A stretch of 64,000 nt of DNA from Sphaerolaimus hirsutus. Taxonomy: Eukaryota; Nematoda; Chromadorea; Monhysterida; Sphaerolaimidae. Position numbers and translations under genes: made by a program. Positions 12,001 to 27,000 of the stretch are shown one piece after another; positions within the stretch are counted from its first letter, which is position 1; each line of letters begins with the position of its first letter. The stretch is taken from the NCBI GenBank assembly GCA_964036195.1, contig OZ038456.1, positions 15,934,001-15,998,000 on the forward strand. Reading direction: 5' to 3'. Under the pieces are notes generated by a model. It was given only the letters and a program-made list of their open reading frames with translations. It was not told the origin of the DNA and did no database searches.

Positions 12001-15000
12001 CGATGGAAAAAACACAGAAATTGAACACAGAAACTCATTGAGTTTCTGTGTTTTTGTTTTACACAGAAACACGGAAACTCATAAATTTTGAAAAACTCAA
12101 AACTCAAATGAGTTTTTTTTTGGAGAACACAGAAACACAGAAACACAGAAAAGTTTTTTGAGTTTTTGTGTTTTTTTCAGCGAAGTGGTTGAATGCACAT
12201 TAATTCAGTTAAACTAAACAAGATAAGATAAGCATCTATAGTATGTAAATATGTACATAATGTATTCATATTTTATAATGGTACAAAAAAGAAATTAAAG
12301 ATGGCATGCACATCTCATGGTGGATTTGACAATTTAAGTTTTGACATTTAAGTATACCTTATTACCTTGAATAAACCCCCCCTTGAATTAACTCCCCTCA
12401 AAATGGACTGGTGAAATAATAAGTCCCGCCCCCCTTGAAATACCCCCCTCCGGGATGATGTACATCATGTATCCAATGTACATGATGTATTTATTACTGC
12501 TTATTTGCATCGCAGCTACACAGACTTTACTAGGTTGTGTAGCTGACTATATGTTTTTTTCAAATATATCCTGTTTGTACGCATTTATAACCTGTTTTGG
12601 GTATGTAAATGCCTACTATTTTCTATGATCCTTACAAAACTTTTGGACGAAATAATAATGCCCATGGGGGTATTTCGAGGTGATATGGTAGTTGTAGTTC
12701 AAATCAATTCCGTAGTCTTCCATACAGTGCACATCCATTGAAGAATTTTGGAGTACTGCGTAAATTGTCGTTTCTGGGCATTTTGTTGCTGGTGTTGTGA
12801 TGGTGATGTCCTCATTGTGGACATTTTTAAGGACTTTTCTGACACTTGAATGAATACACAAATGTTATGTGGGGTTAAAACATGTGCCAAACCAATATTT
12901 TATAAGAAAACCACTGTTTCCAGATCGAAATGCTGTAAATCTAAATTTTTTGTGGGAAAACTCGAATTTTTTTGGAAAAAACTCAAGTTTTTTTAGAAAA
13001 AACTCAAAAAACTTGAGTTTTTACAAAAAACACAGAAATAAAAACAGAGTTACTCAAGTTTTTTTCAAGAAAAAAACTCAAAACACAGGTATTCATTTTT
13101 GAAAAACTCAAAACACAGAAAGTGTTGTTTTTTTGAGAACTTACCCATCGTTGGACATCAGACATGGCAGTGCAGTAGATAACACAAATGTGTATGTGTA
13201 CATTGTATGAATACAACACTCACAACGTAAGTTGATCCTGAAGTCAAGTCTGTAATCTCGGTGGTCAGTTGGTCAGCTGAAACACTGGATGCTTGGAGCC
13301 ACGTGGTGCGCCGAATGTCACGCACCTGTAATAAAAATATTATTTTAATTAATTCTAGCAACCACTTTGAACTAGCCATTTGAAAATACAGTGCTAAAAA
13401 TCCATTAAAAAACCCAGCAACAGAGATTTTGATTTTTGTTCACTAGAGAACATTCATGCAATGATTTAAAGCTGTTTCGTCATTAGTTTGAAATTCATTT
13501 AAGCACACGGCGAACCGCAATATTTTTGTGCTGATCTTGATCTACTGAGTGCCTTGAATTTTTTTATGTATGACAAACTACAGACTAAACAAAACACAAC
13601 CGAACTCACCAGTATTTTGTACCCAGTTAAGGGTGAGTGTCCATCAAACTCTGGTGGGAGCCATTTCACTTCAAAACTACTGTCTGTTATTAAAGTAACC
13701 ACCAAAGGCCCAGTTGGTTTGGTAGGCTCGCTGGGTGGCGCCTTCAAGACGATTGTTGCTGAAGTGTAGAGAGATTCACCGGGCCCAGCTTTGTTGACAG
13801 CATACACTCTGTAATTTTGACATATTTTTGTATATTTGATTATCATATAAAAGTCTGACATTTAAGTTCATCAAAAAGTCCTTTAATAAGTCTAACGAAA
13901 AATTTATTCCACGTGGAAATTATTCAAACAAATACAGTATATTAAGAATTAATCATTTTTTTATGTTATAATTTTTTGAAGTGCTGATTATGGCTTTCTG
14001 TATGTAGTACTGCTGACATCAAACAGAGGATTTTTTTGGGGGGGTTTTCATACTGCTTAGGGGATTATTCAAAGGGATCCAAAGATTATGGTTGTTTGAT
14101 GCTATATCGCATGCATAGCTGCATTTTATGCCCGCTATTGCAAAAAATGCGATAATCGAACCTGAAGTCAAAGCTGGCCTCAAATTCCAAATCATCAATT
14201 TTTGTGAATGGTCTGTGTGGCTTTGTTTTGGCGATTTCCGTCCACACATCCGTGTCCACTTTCCTGCATTCAACCACATATTCAATAATTTCTGCGCCGC
14301 CAATGTCTTTGGGCGCGTGCCATTTGAGCGAGCAGTTTTTGCCACCAATGTCAGATACCTTCAACGGGTTAAGTATCAGTGTTGAATTCAGTTACCGTAT
14401 TACCTCGATCATCACCCCTTGAATTAAACCCCCCTCGAATTAATCCCCCCCCTCAAATTGGGCTGGGGAAATAATAAACCCATGGGGATATTTCAAGGTA
14501 ATACGGTGTGATTGTTTTTTCTTCTTCAGAATTTATGTAATTTCCATTGGAACTGACATCCAGAGGGCCTTCCGGTGGGCCTGGTGCAGTGACCGGTCTC
14601 TCTGGTTTGATTTTCTCTGATTCTAATGGCTCACTTTTGCCAATTTTATTTTCAGCTGTGATGCGGAATATGTATTCACGTTCCGCGCTGAGTTTCTCCG
14701 CTTTGATAGTGCACTTGTCATATTTGGTGCTGCCAACTGTGATCCATATGTCCTGTGGGGCGTTATTGAATGTTTGTTGGTATAAATATTGCCAATCAAC
14801 AGTTAGCGTTCCAAACATCTTTGGAGATTTATATTTTTCAATATAAGAAAATGTAAAAAAAAATTATTTGTTTTATTTTCTCCAGGTTTTTTTTTCCAGA
14901 TAGATTTTATTATATTTGGTTTATGAAAAAAATAATAAAAAAATCTCCCATTTGTAATTTTTTTATTTTCTCTGTTTTTTTTTCTCCAGAGTTATTGAAT

Positions 15001-18000
15001 TATAAATATTTTATTTTTCGAGAGATTCTCTAACATTATTTTTCATTAGGTATATTTTCTGTAATTTTTTTGATCCCTTTTTGGAACGCTCACGACAGCA
15101 TGACTCAACATACTTTGGTGACGTCGCGTCTCTCCACAACATACTGTAGAATGGCAGCGCCGCCATCGCTTTCTGGCGCCTTCCATTTGAGCACAACTTG
15201 GCCGTCATCGATGATGTTGTATTCAACTGGACCCATGGGTGTTTGAGGCTTGGCTGTGAATGGGCAGTGATTGTTTATGATTGGATTTTAATTTTGTCAG
15301 AAATTTTTTAACATCTATTTAGATGTTTGGTCTTTGTCATAGCTTAATGTGTGTTCCATATAGATGCTTGGGTAGTGAAAAGCATATTCCTATATATTTA
15401 GAATAGTTCTGATGAAATTAGCGACCCTCTCGAAATACCCCCCTTTGTCTAACCCCCTCAAAATTTGCACTAGAAAAAATAAATCTCCATCTCGCGGAAA
15501 TACGGTATAAATCGTGTAACTAACTGTGTTTGCTCTTTATTAGCACAGACTCTGTTGTTTGCAATGGTTCACTCTGACCAATTTCATTTTCAGCCACCAC
15601 CCTCAGGTCATATTTCTTATTCTCAGACAATGCCTTGACTGCCACCTTAGTTTCTGTGGAGCTCTTTGTGCTGGCTGCATGTGTCCATGTTTCACTGGTG
15701 GCTTCCTTCTTCTGAATCACATAACCGGTGACCTTGGCACCACCATCATTTTCTGGCTGCTGCCACGTCAGTGTACAACTGCTACTACTGATTTCTGACA
15801 CTTTGAGTGGACCGATGGGTTGGCTGGGCACATCTGTGGATGAGAGTTGTGGTATAGGGTGACAAACAAACCAAAAAAGCATTTATCTACATATTTTGCA
15901 AATGACCAACCTTTGACGTTTATTGTGAACTTGGCGGTGTATTGGCCTAGGGAGTTTTGTGCAGACAGGACATATTCACCAGTATGCTCCACTGTTGCTG
16001 ATATTGTAGACAAACTGATGTGTGGTGGAAGGTCTTCAACAGTAAGACCTGTGGAATGTAGATTTGGACTGTTTTAAGTGACGAGAAGTCTGGTAAGTGA
16101 TGAGTAAATTTGAGTGCCAAGTCAAGTGATGATCTGTACTTAAATAGAATAATTATTTGGATTTAGCTTTACACATCACCGTTCTTGTCACATGTCTACT
16201 TGAAGAATTGGTACGAGTAGGCACTGTAAATTTCGGTTCAACAATGACAATCATTGTAAAAACAACCACAAGCCGACCTTTGTCTCCGTCAACCAACGTC
16301 TTCCCTTTGTGTGTCCATACGATTTCAGGCGTGGGCACACCGTCCACATGTGCAGCCAGTCTGAGTGGCTTGCCTGCAACTGCTGTGATGCTGGTGATCC
16401 CGTCGGCAATGATTTTGGGTGGCTCTGTTTAGGGAATTTTGGGGGAGTGTAAAATTGGTGTCTAATAATTTTGATGTTTGCTTTTTGTGCTACATATTTT
16501 ATGGTAATTTCTACATTGTACACATGTTTTTTATGTAGTAAATATGTGTGTTATTTTCAGTTAAATGTAAATTATACTTATTCCGTTAATTATACTTATA
16601 CTTACTTAAATTATCACCGTTGTTGAAATGTGCCAAATAGTTTGGTGCAGAATTGTGCCTTTGTGTAAAGTGATCTACTGAATGCAGATAATAATGGTGG
16701 ATAGAAGCAACAATGCGTGTTAAATAGCACTACACCGATAATAACAAACCCTCGATGGCCAATGTAAACTGGGCTTCAGTCTCTGAGCATTCACTTTCAG
16801 CTTTCAAAGTATAGCTGCCGCCATCAACACTGTCCACTCTCTTTATCTTCAGTGAAGCCTCCTCATCTGTCACTTTGATTTCATACTTATCCGCCGACTC
16901 GGTGGTTATCTGTTTTTCATCTTTGAACCATTGGACCTGTGCCAGTTCTCCCTCACTGGTGATCAGATGGTGAATTGGTGCAGTAAATTCCACATCCTCC
17001 CCGATTTGCACCGTTTGATCCTCCAGCGGCGTGATGAAAAAGGGTGCCATGCCACGTTTTTTCAGTGTGACGGGCAGTGACGGGTGTGACGGTAAACTCT
17101 CGCCCATCGCATTCACGGCTGTTACCCGGAATATGAACATCTCTTTGTGTTTCAGCTTTCTGATCGTGTATTTGAGATCTTTTATGAGCTGGCCCTTTTC
17201 GACTTTGTGCCATGTCCGGCCGTGTTCTGCCTTCACCTCGAGAATGTATCCCAGAATTGGGGAACCACCGTCTGACTGTGGCACCTGCCAATGTACCACC
17301 ATTTCTTCTGAGGTTACGGTATCTAAGGGGATCTCGGGTTCCTTGGGCTGGCTTGGCACTGAAATGGGTTAAAATGTTAAAATTGTGAGGTTTGTCTTTA
17401 TTATTTACTGTCTCTTTATTATGTCTATAGGTGGTGGTTTTGATTTATTATTGAAATGAAGCAGTTTTTTAAATGCCCATTTTTGAATACTAAACTTGCA
17501 AATAGAGAATGTATTTGTGTCAGGGTTAGTACGTGACTTTTACACCTTTAATACATTGTAAATTTAAAAATGATGCAGTGCATTTCTAATTATGCCACTA
17601 GGTGTGTGCGAGAAGTGATCTAGATTCTAATTTTGGTGCCTTTTGTCATTCTGTGCCGTTTGGTATTTGTAATTTTTTGGTACCGGTGCATAACTTAACA
17701 TAGTGCTTGTGTCACGTAATGCGACACGTATTTCTGAATTTTTTGTTAAGGCAACCTCGAATTTTGTTGCCATGTGCAAAAACTTTTCAGCTGCTGGTAT
17801 ACTCTGCGGACCACACACTATGAATTTTTCTGAGGGAAATACTCCATGACACCATCATAACAATTTAAAATGTTCCACAAATAAGGAAAAATATCTCATA
17901 AAAATAAACATTCATTGTTTCTATGCGTTTCTATGCATTTTTCTTTTTAAATATTTTTTTTGTGAAGGTACGTGCATAAATGTTGTACCCGCGCGTTATC

Positions 18001-21000
18001 AACCAAAACAAAGTAAATTTGGGTGCGAACTTTGCGGTCCGCTGAGTATACCAATATTCGCTGAAAAAATGATGGTGCTGAAATAAAGGAAATCATGGCT
18101 GCGGTCATCTGGGGTGCTGAATGCTGATGTATTCACTACAGCGGTTGAATATCACGGTGCGCTGTTTACAAGCCCACAGGGCAGTTCCCTGAAACCATTC
18201 AAATTTAACAAAAAAACAAACCCGCAGCGATTTTGCCAGTGTTCACAGCTGGTCCATGTCCCACACTGTTCACTGCCTTCACATCATAACTGATCATCTT
18301 GCCTGATACGTCTTCATTGATGGTGTAAGTTGTTTGTGTGGCAGGCACTTCTGCAAGTGGCTTGTCAGCTCCTTTTTGCTCCACGACATAGCCAGTCAGT
18401 TCACAGCTGCCTGTTTCCTTGGGTGGCTGCCAAGTGATGGTCACTGATTTTTGAGTGACTTCCTTCACTTTAAGGTTCTGTACTTCACCTGTGTGAACAA
18501 TGATAATTACGTAAATTTTAATAGTGTGGGAAATAGTTTAAAATAGCTGTCAAACCTGGCAAATCTTTGACCATCAAGGTGAATTTTTCACTTGCAGTTC
18601 CAATCTTATTCTCAGCCACCACTTCAAATGTATGACTGTCGTGGCCGGTCAATGATTTTATTTCCAACACCAATAACTCATTCTCAAATGTTTGCACCAC
18701 CCTCGCTGATGCCAACTTCAACACTTCACTGATTTCTTTTCCATCACACTCCACTCTGACATTCGGTTTGGGCATACCCGTTACAATAATTTCAATGTGC
18801 ATAGTTGTGCCTCTCTCTTTTTCAATGGTCCTGTATTTCTCAGAAATGTTCACAGTCGGCTTTTTGTCCTCTGCCTTTGTCACTGTCATTTTTGTGGCAG
18901 TACTTTGGCCTGTACTGGTGGACTTGCATGTGTAGTTGGCAGTGTCATGCTTGTCTGTTTTGTGGATCACAAGCCTGCAAATGTGTCGCAAACATAGTAT
19001 GGCCCCAAATATTGATACCATATTTCCTCGAAATACCCCCTTGAATAACCCCCCCCTCTCGAAATACCCCCAGGTGTTTTCGAGCTGAGGAGAAATACCC
19101 CCCCCCTCGCAATACCCCATGTTTTGAATGATGTACATCATGTATAGAATATTTATTGGGGTGACATCTCATCGCAGCTATACATATAGTAGTTTCTATA
19201 GCTATCAACGTTTGTATGTCCTAATATGTCCCGTTTGGTGACGTTATTACCAGTTTTGGGTATGTAAAAGCCCATTCTTTACTAGAATATTTACGAAAAT
19301 TTCAGGCGAAATCATAACCCCCCCCCCCGCTTGAATAAGCCCCCCTCGAAATACCCCCTCAAAATTTCCACTCTAAAAAAATTAAACGCCGTGGGGTATT
19401 TCGAGGAAATCGGTATATCCATTGAAATTGGTCACTTCCATTTTGCATTAAGTTGAATATTGATGCCCACAAACCGTCGAATGTTCTTTTCCACAATGAC
19501 TTCAAAATGACCGGTTTTAAGTTCTTGTTTGCTGATGGGCTTGCCATCTTTCAGCCATTCCACAGTGTCAGCAGGTAGAGTCAATGTACATTCCATTGTC
19601 ACATCATTTCCCTCTGTTACCTGCATTTTGAACTCATGATGTAGTTTTGGATGGGAAGTGTATTTTTTTTATTGAAAAGTCTCACCTCAATCTTTTCTGG
19701 AAGGAATACAATGAATGCAGCAGCCACATCCTTGCTTGGCAACTTCATTGAGAATTCACCACTGACATCTTCTGGTGACTCCTCTGGTTTTTTCTCATCT
19801 GCACATTTTTTTACAGTATATGATGATTGATTTTTTAGTGTATTAGTGTTAAAAATGACAAACCTTTTGTTGTAACAGTGAATGTTGCAAATGCATCACC
19901 AAGCTCAGTAGTTGCCGTCACTGTATAGTCCCCAGCATCATCCAAGGTTATGTCTTTTCTAGTCAAAGTTGGTGTTGCATCTGTGACAGTCAGCTCAGTC
20001 TTTTTATCAGGCTGAATAACTTTGCCATCCTTTTTCCATGAAAATGTCACATCCGCTGGTGCCTTGAAATTGGCACTGAGCACAATAGTTTCACCTACTT
20101 TTACCTGTTGCATGGTGTCCATTTGTGAGATGATTTCCGGTTTAACTGTGTATGAGATTGATTTGATTTAGAAACATCTGTGTAAATATCATTGACATGA
20201 ACCAAGCACAAAACATGACAAACATTGAACACTAAGTTCAGTACTTGTAACGCTGCCATCAGCGATCACCAGGTATGTTCCACTGTCATCAGGCTCAACC
20301 TTGTGAATTGTCAGTGAAGATTTGGTACCATCAACATTTGCTTCAAATCTGTTCATCTCACGAGGTTCAGATCTGAAAAAGCCATGGCATTTATGTATGC
20401 TTCACTGATTCCACACATGCACTGAAATCTATCATAAACTGTCTGAAAAACAACATTTTTATTTTTTTCATCAACAATGCATTGGTTTCTCTATGATCTA
20501 TAACGAAAAAATTTATCACATCACTATTCATAAAAAATGGTGACATTCTGTGCAGTGGCATGACAAAGTGGTCTCAATTTACAATAAGTAAAAGCTAACC
20601 CCTCTTTCTGCCATGTGACATCCTTTGGCTTTGTTGAGTAATTGATGGATATTGTAACATCTTCACCCACTTTAGCTTTGACTTTTTCAGGCAAAGTTTC
20701 CATTACTGTTAGAGATGCACGCCTGTTTGGTTTCAATTGTGTTATTTTGAATAAAGTTGTGTCATATTCATAATATTGTACTTATAGTGGTGATAAAAAG
20801 TTACCTTTTGCTGGGCTCAGTGCGGGTTTTACTGGCAATAAATTTCGCAGTGACCACCTCTTCCACTGATGGCATTTCTTCTGGCTTCTCTTGTTTCAAT
20901 TTTAATGTGGCTTCTGCATCACCACCCTCTTTAAGTACCTCTTTTGCTTTCTGTGGGATATTCAGTGTTTCTGACACTTCTTGCTCTTTTCCCTCTGGTT

Positions 21001-24000
21001 TTTGTTGTACCTTTTCTGGCAGTCTCAATTCAGCATCCTCCGAGATGCCTGCAAAAGTATTCTTTATTTTATAAAAATAATAAGTTGTTTGGCTAGATTC
21101 AAAAATATTTATGTCTGGAACATTTGTCAGAAACAAGCCTATAAATGTGTATGTTATCGTGGCTTTATGTGTGAACTATAAAGTATGAAAGCTGTGAGTG
21201 CATGCATGTTTTAAATAGCTTTAAATTGAAAATTCAAACCTTGAGGTATCTCTTCTGGTTTCGACTTCAATGTTATTGATTCAACTACCTCATGTGTCTC
21301 TTCAACATTCTCTGGCACAACCTGTGGCTTCAATTTCATTGTAAATGCAGCTTCTATGTCCCCTGCTTCATCTGCCACATCTGGCTTTGCTGCCAATGGC
21401 ATTGTAAATGTGGCATCAGTGTCTTCCTGTGTTTCCGTTTCTGGTTTTGCAGTGTCTTTTGGTGCCAGCTTGATCACGGCACTTTCTTCAACCTCTTCAA
21501 CAGGTGCATCCTTTTTCTCAGGTGCGATTTTCATCAAAAATGCAGTTTCCTGAGTGTCCTCGATCTGCGCAATGGCTTCCTTTGGTTTTGGTGCCACTGT
21601 CATTGTTGTTTCCATTTCCTGTGGAGCCTCTGTTGGGACTTCCTTCTTTGGTGCCAGCTTTACTTCCGCTGTAGTTTCAATTTCATCTGTAGTTACCTTT
21701 GGTGCCTCTTTTGCCTTGAGCTTCATGGTAAATTCTGCGTCTTGGGGTTCTGTGGTATCTGAGACCTCTTTAGATTTTGTTGGCAATGTCATTGTGAATG
21801 CAGCTTCAGTGTCATCAAGTTCAGGCTTAATTTCTTCTGGCTTTTGTTCCAGTGCGATTGTGGCCTCATGCTCTATTGGCTTTGATTCTTCTGTGTAAAT
21901 ATGATAACTATTTTATGGACTACAGTGCAATGTGAGCAACCATATCATTGTGACCTCATCATAATGAGATCAGTATGACATTTGGTGAAATTAATCACTG
22001 ACCTCATTTCTCATGATATGGTTACATTGTCTAAAAATGTGTGTTTGATCATTATACCATCAAATTCCGTATTTCATGTAAATACCCCACTGGGGGTTTA
22101 TTTTTCATAGTGCAAATTTTGAGTGAGGGGGTATTTCGAGGAAACCTAGTATCTTTACAGTTTTTACAAATTCATAGCTATGGCTGATTCTGAAAACCTT
22201 TTTAGAAAACGTAACAAAACATGATCTTGATTGATGATATAAAAGTCAGTCAGAAGGGATGTTAAAGGCTGAAGGGATGTTCCAATCAAGATGAAGAGCT
22301 ACTTCAAAAGTTGCTACTGTATTCAAATGTTTTTGTTATGGATGCACACAAATGTGTGTATATCCATCATGGATACACATGGTGCCATTAGTAAGAGTCT
22401 GTCAATATGTGATTTTGATGGATTTGTGGAAGTGTGAAAAAAGGTGCACTATTGTTATCAATATACCCTGAATGGATCTGAAAACGTGTCAGTGCATAAT
22501 CATACCTTTGGGTGCCTTCTGTGTGGTAATTTTCTCCTCCGGTTTGGTCTTTTCTATTTCAGGTTGTTTCAATTTGACCACATCAGCCACAGCTTCAGTC
22601 ACTTCTGCCAACTCCTTCTCAGCTTGTTGTTTTGGTAGACCAAAGGTGAATGCTTCTTCAATCTGATCTGCTTCCACAGCTTCTGGTTTGACTTCTTTCA
22701 AAACAAGCTGGGCAGTTTCCTCCACAGGTGCTTGTAGCTGCTTGGCAGCAGCATCCTGTGTCTTGAGTGGCTGTTTGGTTTCAGACTGTGCTACAGCAAG
22801 GGGTGCTTCCAGTTCTACACCCAGTGCAGTTCCCTCCTCTTTTGATGCTGACAGGTCTTTCTTAGATTTTTCTGCAGCCTGCGCTTTATCCTTTAGAGTC
22901 TTGTGAGCCTCACTCAGAGCCTCCTTTGGTCCAGTCTTTTCCACATCAATTGTTGCTTCCTCTGGAATTTCAGGTGTCAGTTTTATGGTCTCAACCATTG
23001 CAGCATCTTCTGGTACAATCTCTGTCCCCTTTGGAGCTAAGCTTAATGAAAACTCGGCGTGTGCATCTTCTGGTGCTGTGGTAGGCTGTGGCTGTTCTGC
23101 CTTTTGTGCAGGTGTGATGGTGAAATCAGTGTCCATTTCTTTGTGTTCTGTGTGAGTTAAAAATGTGAGTGCTTGCGGTTTGTGGTGAACAATACTTCTG
23201 TGTTTGTGAAAAAAGTTGAATAATAAAATTTTTTGAGGTGACCGATAAAAATTTTTTTCTCAAATTGCATGGTGCAAATTTTGATAAAATAATAACTCCT
23301 CCATGTGAAAAATTATCCTTAAATAGTATGATAGCTCCCCCAGTTTGATGGGTAGGAAAAATTTCCACAACATTTCATATTTACAAAAAAACAACATATT
23401 TTATGTATTTATTATGTATTTATTAGGTATATGTATAGGTATATTTCAGCTGGAGTTCACTAACATCGATTTCACTGCTTGTATTGTGGATTTTGTATTC
23501 TTGCAAATGATTCATGTTAACAAATTTACCCCATTTGTGCAGTAAATAAATCAAACATTTGGCTGAAAATTCTGACAAAAATAACTCCCCCTCAAATAAA
23601 TCCCCCAAAACTCTTCTGATGAATAAAAAAACTCCCTGGGGACTTATTCGATGATATACAGTATAAATTTATTTATATATTTATCTATTGGTGATCATTG
23701 GAGATCATTGAAGGAGACAATTTTTCATTGGAACCTTTTTAAGGGATTTGCTATTGCATACAACACATTCTCCACTTGCAGTGTTATCCTATTTCATTTC
23801 ATTTTTTAAATAAAATCACTGACCTTTCGGTGTTTCTACTGCAGCAATGTTCTTCTGAGCATTTGCTTGTTCTGGTTCAGGTTTGACCTTTTGTATCAGC
23901 TCTGCTTCAGCTGATGGTACGTCTTTCTTCTGTAGTGCCCCATCCACCTGTGATGTCACTTCTTGTGATGCCTTTGTTTCCTTCTTTAGAGCTTCTGTAG

Positions 24001-27000
24001 CTTTTAAAGGTACTGCTTTTTCAACAGCTTTTGCTTCTTTTGTTTTCTTCTGTTCAATGTCAGTGGTGGCCGCTGTTTCTGGCATCAATTTGACAATTTC
24101 TGCTGCTTCTCCATGTACTTCTGCCACTTCCTTCTCAACTTTCTTTGCTGGCAGACCAAAGGTGAATGCAGCCTCAAACTGATCTTCTTCCACTGTTTCT
24201 TCCACTGGTTTTTGATCCTTCAATGTAAGCTTTGCTGTCTGCTCTACAGAGGCAGATTCTGTCACTTCTGGCAATTCAACAGTGGTTTCAGCTTTCTCAT
24301 CATCTGGCATTTTTATGTCAGCTTTCTCTTCAGCTTTAGTTTTGAGCTTGGTTGTCTCAGTCTTGCTGACATCCTCAGCTGGCTTTGCCTTTGTCAGTTC
24401 CACAGTTGCTTCAGCTTTCTGATCTTCTGGCATTTTGATGTCAGCTTTCTCCTCAGCTTTAGTTTTGAGCTTGGTCATCTCAGTCTTGCTGACATCCTCA
24501 GTTGGCTTTGCCTTTGTCAATTCAACAGTTGCTTCAGCTTTCTGATCTTCTGGCATTTTGATGTCAGCTTTCTCTTCAGCTTTAGTTTTGACTTTGGTTT
24601 TCTCAGTCTTGCTGACATCCTCAGCTGGCTTTGCCTTTGTCAATTCAACAGTTGCTTCAGCGTTCTGATCTTCTGGCATTTTGATGTCAGCTTTCTCTTC
24701 AGCTTTAGTTTTGAGCTTGGTTGTCTCAGTCTTGCTTACATCCTCAGCTGCCTTTGCCTTTGTCAATTCAACAGTTGCTTCAGCTTTCTGATTTTCAGGC
24801 ATTTTGATGTCAGCTTTCTCTTCAGCTTTAGTTTTGGCTTTGGTTTTCTCAGTCTTGCTGACATCCTCTGCTGGCTTTGCCTTTGTCAATTCAACAGTTG
24901 CTTCAGCTTTCTGATCTTCTGGCATTTTGATGTCAGCTTTCTCGTCAGCTTTAGTTTTGAGCTTGGTTGTCTCAGTCTTGCTGACATCCTCAGCTGGCTT
25001 TGCCTTTGTCAATTCAACAGTTGCTTCAGCTTTCTGATCTTCTGGCATTTTGATGTCAGCTTTCTCTTCAGCTTTAGTTTTGAGCTTGGTTGTCTCAGTC
25101 TTGCTGACATCCCCAGCTGGCTTTGCCTTTGTCAATTCAACAGTTGCTTCAGCTTTCTGATCTTCTGGCATTTTGATGTCAGCTTTCTCTTCAGTTTTAG
25201 TTTTCACTTTGGTTGTCTCAGTCTTGCTGACATCCTCAGCTGGCTTTGCCTTTGTCAATTCAACAGTTGCTTCAGTTTTCTGATCTTCTGGCATTTTGAT
25301 GTCAGCTTTCTCTTCAGTTTTGGTTTTCACTTTGGTTGTCTCAGTCTTGCTGACATCCTCAGCTGGCTTTGCCTTTGTCAGTTCCACAGTTGCTTCAGCT
25401 TTCTGATCTTCTGGCATTTTGATGTCAGCTTTCTCTTCAGCTTTAATTTTGAGCTTGCTTGTCTCAGTCTTGCTGACATCCTCAGCTGGCTTTGCCTTTG
25501 TCAATTCGACAGTTGCTTCAGCTTTCTGATCTTCTGGCATTTTGATGTCAGCTTTCTCTTCAGCTTTAGTTTTGAGCTTGCTTGTCTCAGTCTTGCTGAC
25601 ATCCTCTGCTGGCTTTGCCTTTGTCAGTTCCACAGTTGCTTCAGCTTTCTGATCTTCTGGCATTTTAATGTCAGCTTTCTCTTCAGTTTTGGTTTTCACT
25701 TTGGTTGTCTCAGTCTTGCTGACATCCTCTGCTGGCTTTGCCTTTGTCAATTCAACAGTTGCTTCAGCTTTCTGATCTTCTGGCATTTTGATGTCAGCTT
25801 TCTCTTCAGCTTTAGTTTTGAGCTTGCTTGTCTCAGTCTTGCTGACATCCTCAGCTGGCTTTGCCTTTGTCAATTCGACAGTTGCTTCAGCTTTCTGATC
25901 TTCTGGCATTTTGATGTCAGCTTTCTCTTCAGCTTTAGTTTTGAGCTTGGTTGTCTCAGTCTTGCTGACATCCTCAGCTGGCTTTGCCTTTGTCAATTCA
26001 ACAGTTGCTTCAGCTTTCTGATCTTCTGGCATTTTGATGTCAGCTTTCTCTTCAGTTTTGGTTTTCACTTTGGTTGTCTCAGTCTTGCTGACATCCTCAG
26101 CTGGCTTTGCCTTTGTCAGTTCAACAGTTGCTTCAGCTTTCTGATCTTCTGGCATTTTGATGTCAGCTTTCTCTTCAGTTTTGGTTTTCACCTTGGTTGT
26201 CTCAGTCTTGCTGACATCCTCTGCTGGCTTTGCCTTTGTCAGTTCCACAGTTGCTTCAGCTTTCTGATCTTCTGGCATTTTGATGTCAGCTTTCTCTTCA
26301 GTTTTGGTTTTCACTTTGGTTGTCTCAGTCTTGCTCACATCCTCAGCTGGCTTTGCCTTTGTCAGTTCCACAGTTGCTTCAGCTTTCTGATCTTCTGGCA
26401 TTTTAATGTCAGCTTTCTCTTCAGTTTTGGTTTTCACTTTGGTTGTCTCAGTCTTGCTGACATCCTCTGCTGGCTTTGCCTTTGTCAATTCAACAGTTGC
26501 TTCAGCTTTCTGATCTTCTGGCATTTTGATGTCAGCTTTCTCTTCAGCTTTAGTTTTGAGCTTGGTTGTCTCAGTCTTGCTGACATCCTCAGCTAGCTTT
26601 GCCTTTGTCAATTCTACAGTTGCTTCAGCTTTCTGATCTTCTGGCATTTTAATGTCAGCTTTCTCTTCAGTTTTGGTTTTCACTTTGGTTGTCTCAGTCT
26701 TGCTGACATCCTCTGCTGGCTTTGCTTTTGTCAGTTCCACAGTTGCTTCGGCTTTCTGATCTTCTGGCATTTGAATGTCAGCTTTCTCTTCAGCTTTACT
26801 TTTGACCTTGGTTGTCTCAGTCTTGCTGACATCCTCTGCTGGTTTTGCTTTTGTCAATTCAACAGTTGCTTCAGCTCCTTTGTCTCCCTTCACCTTATGC
26901 TCTAGCAAATGAGTAGCAACCTGGAAATATATGCTGAAATTAATTATGTCATGAAATAATGCATTATGTCCGCTTTTCTTACACATTGCACCCTATCTGC

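Noticed and set aside
12616-12861. 81-codon minus-strand frame between e41 and e42
   Set aside because: No Fn3 pattern, no matching splice borders, and it overlaps the end of a palindromic element; e41 joins e42 directly in phase.
24113-26596. 827-codon plus-strand open frame of Phe/Leu/Cys/Ser-rich repeats
   Set aside because: It is the antisense shadow of the 41-residue repeat exon; the 123-bp unit has no stop in that frame. Its hydrophobic content comes from complementing Lys/Glu codons.
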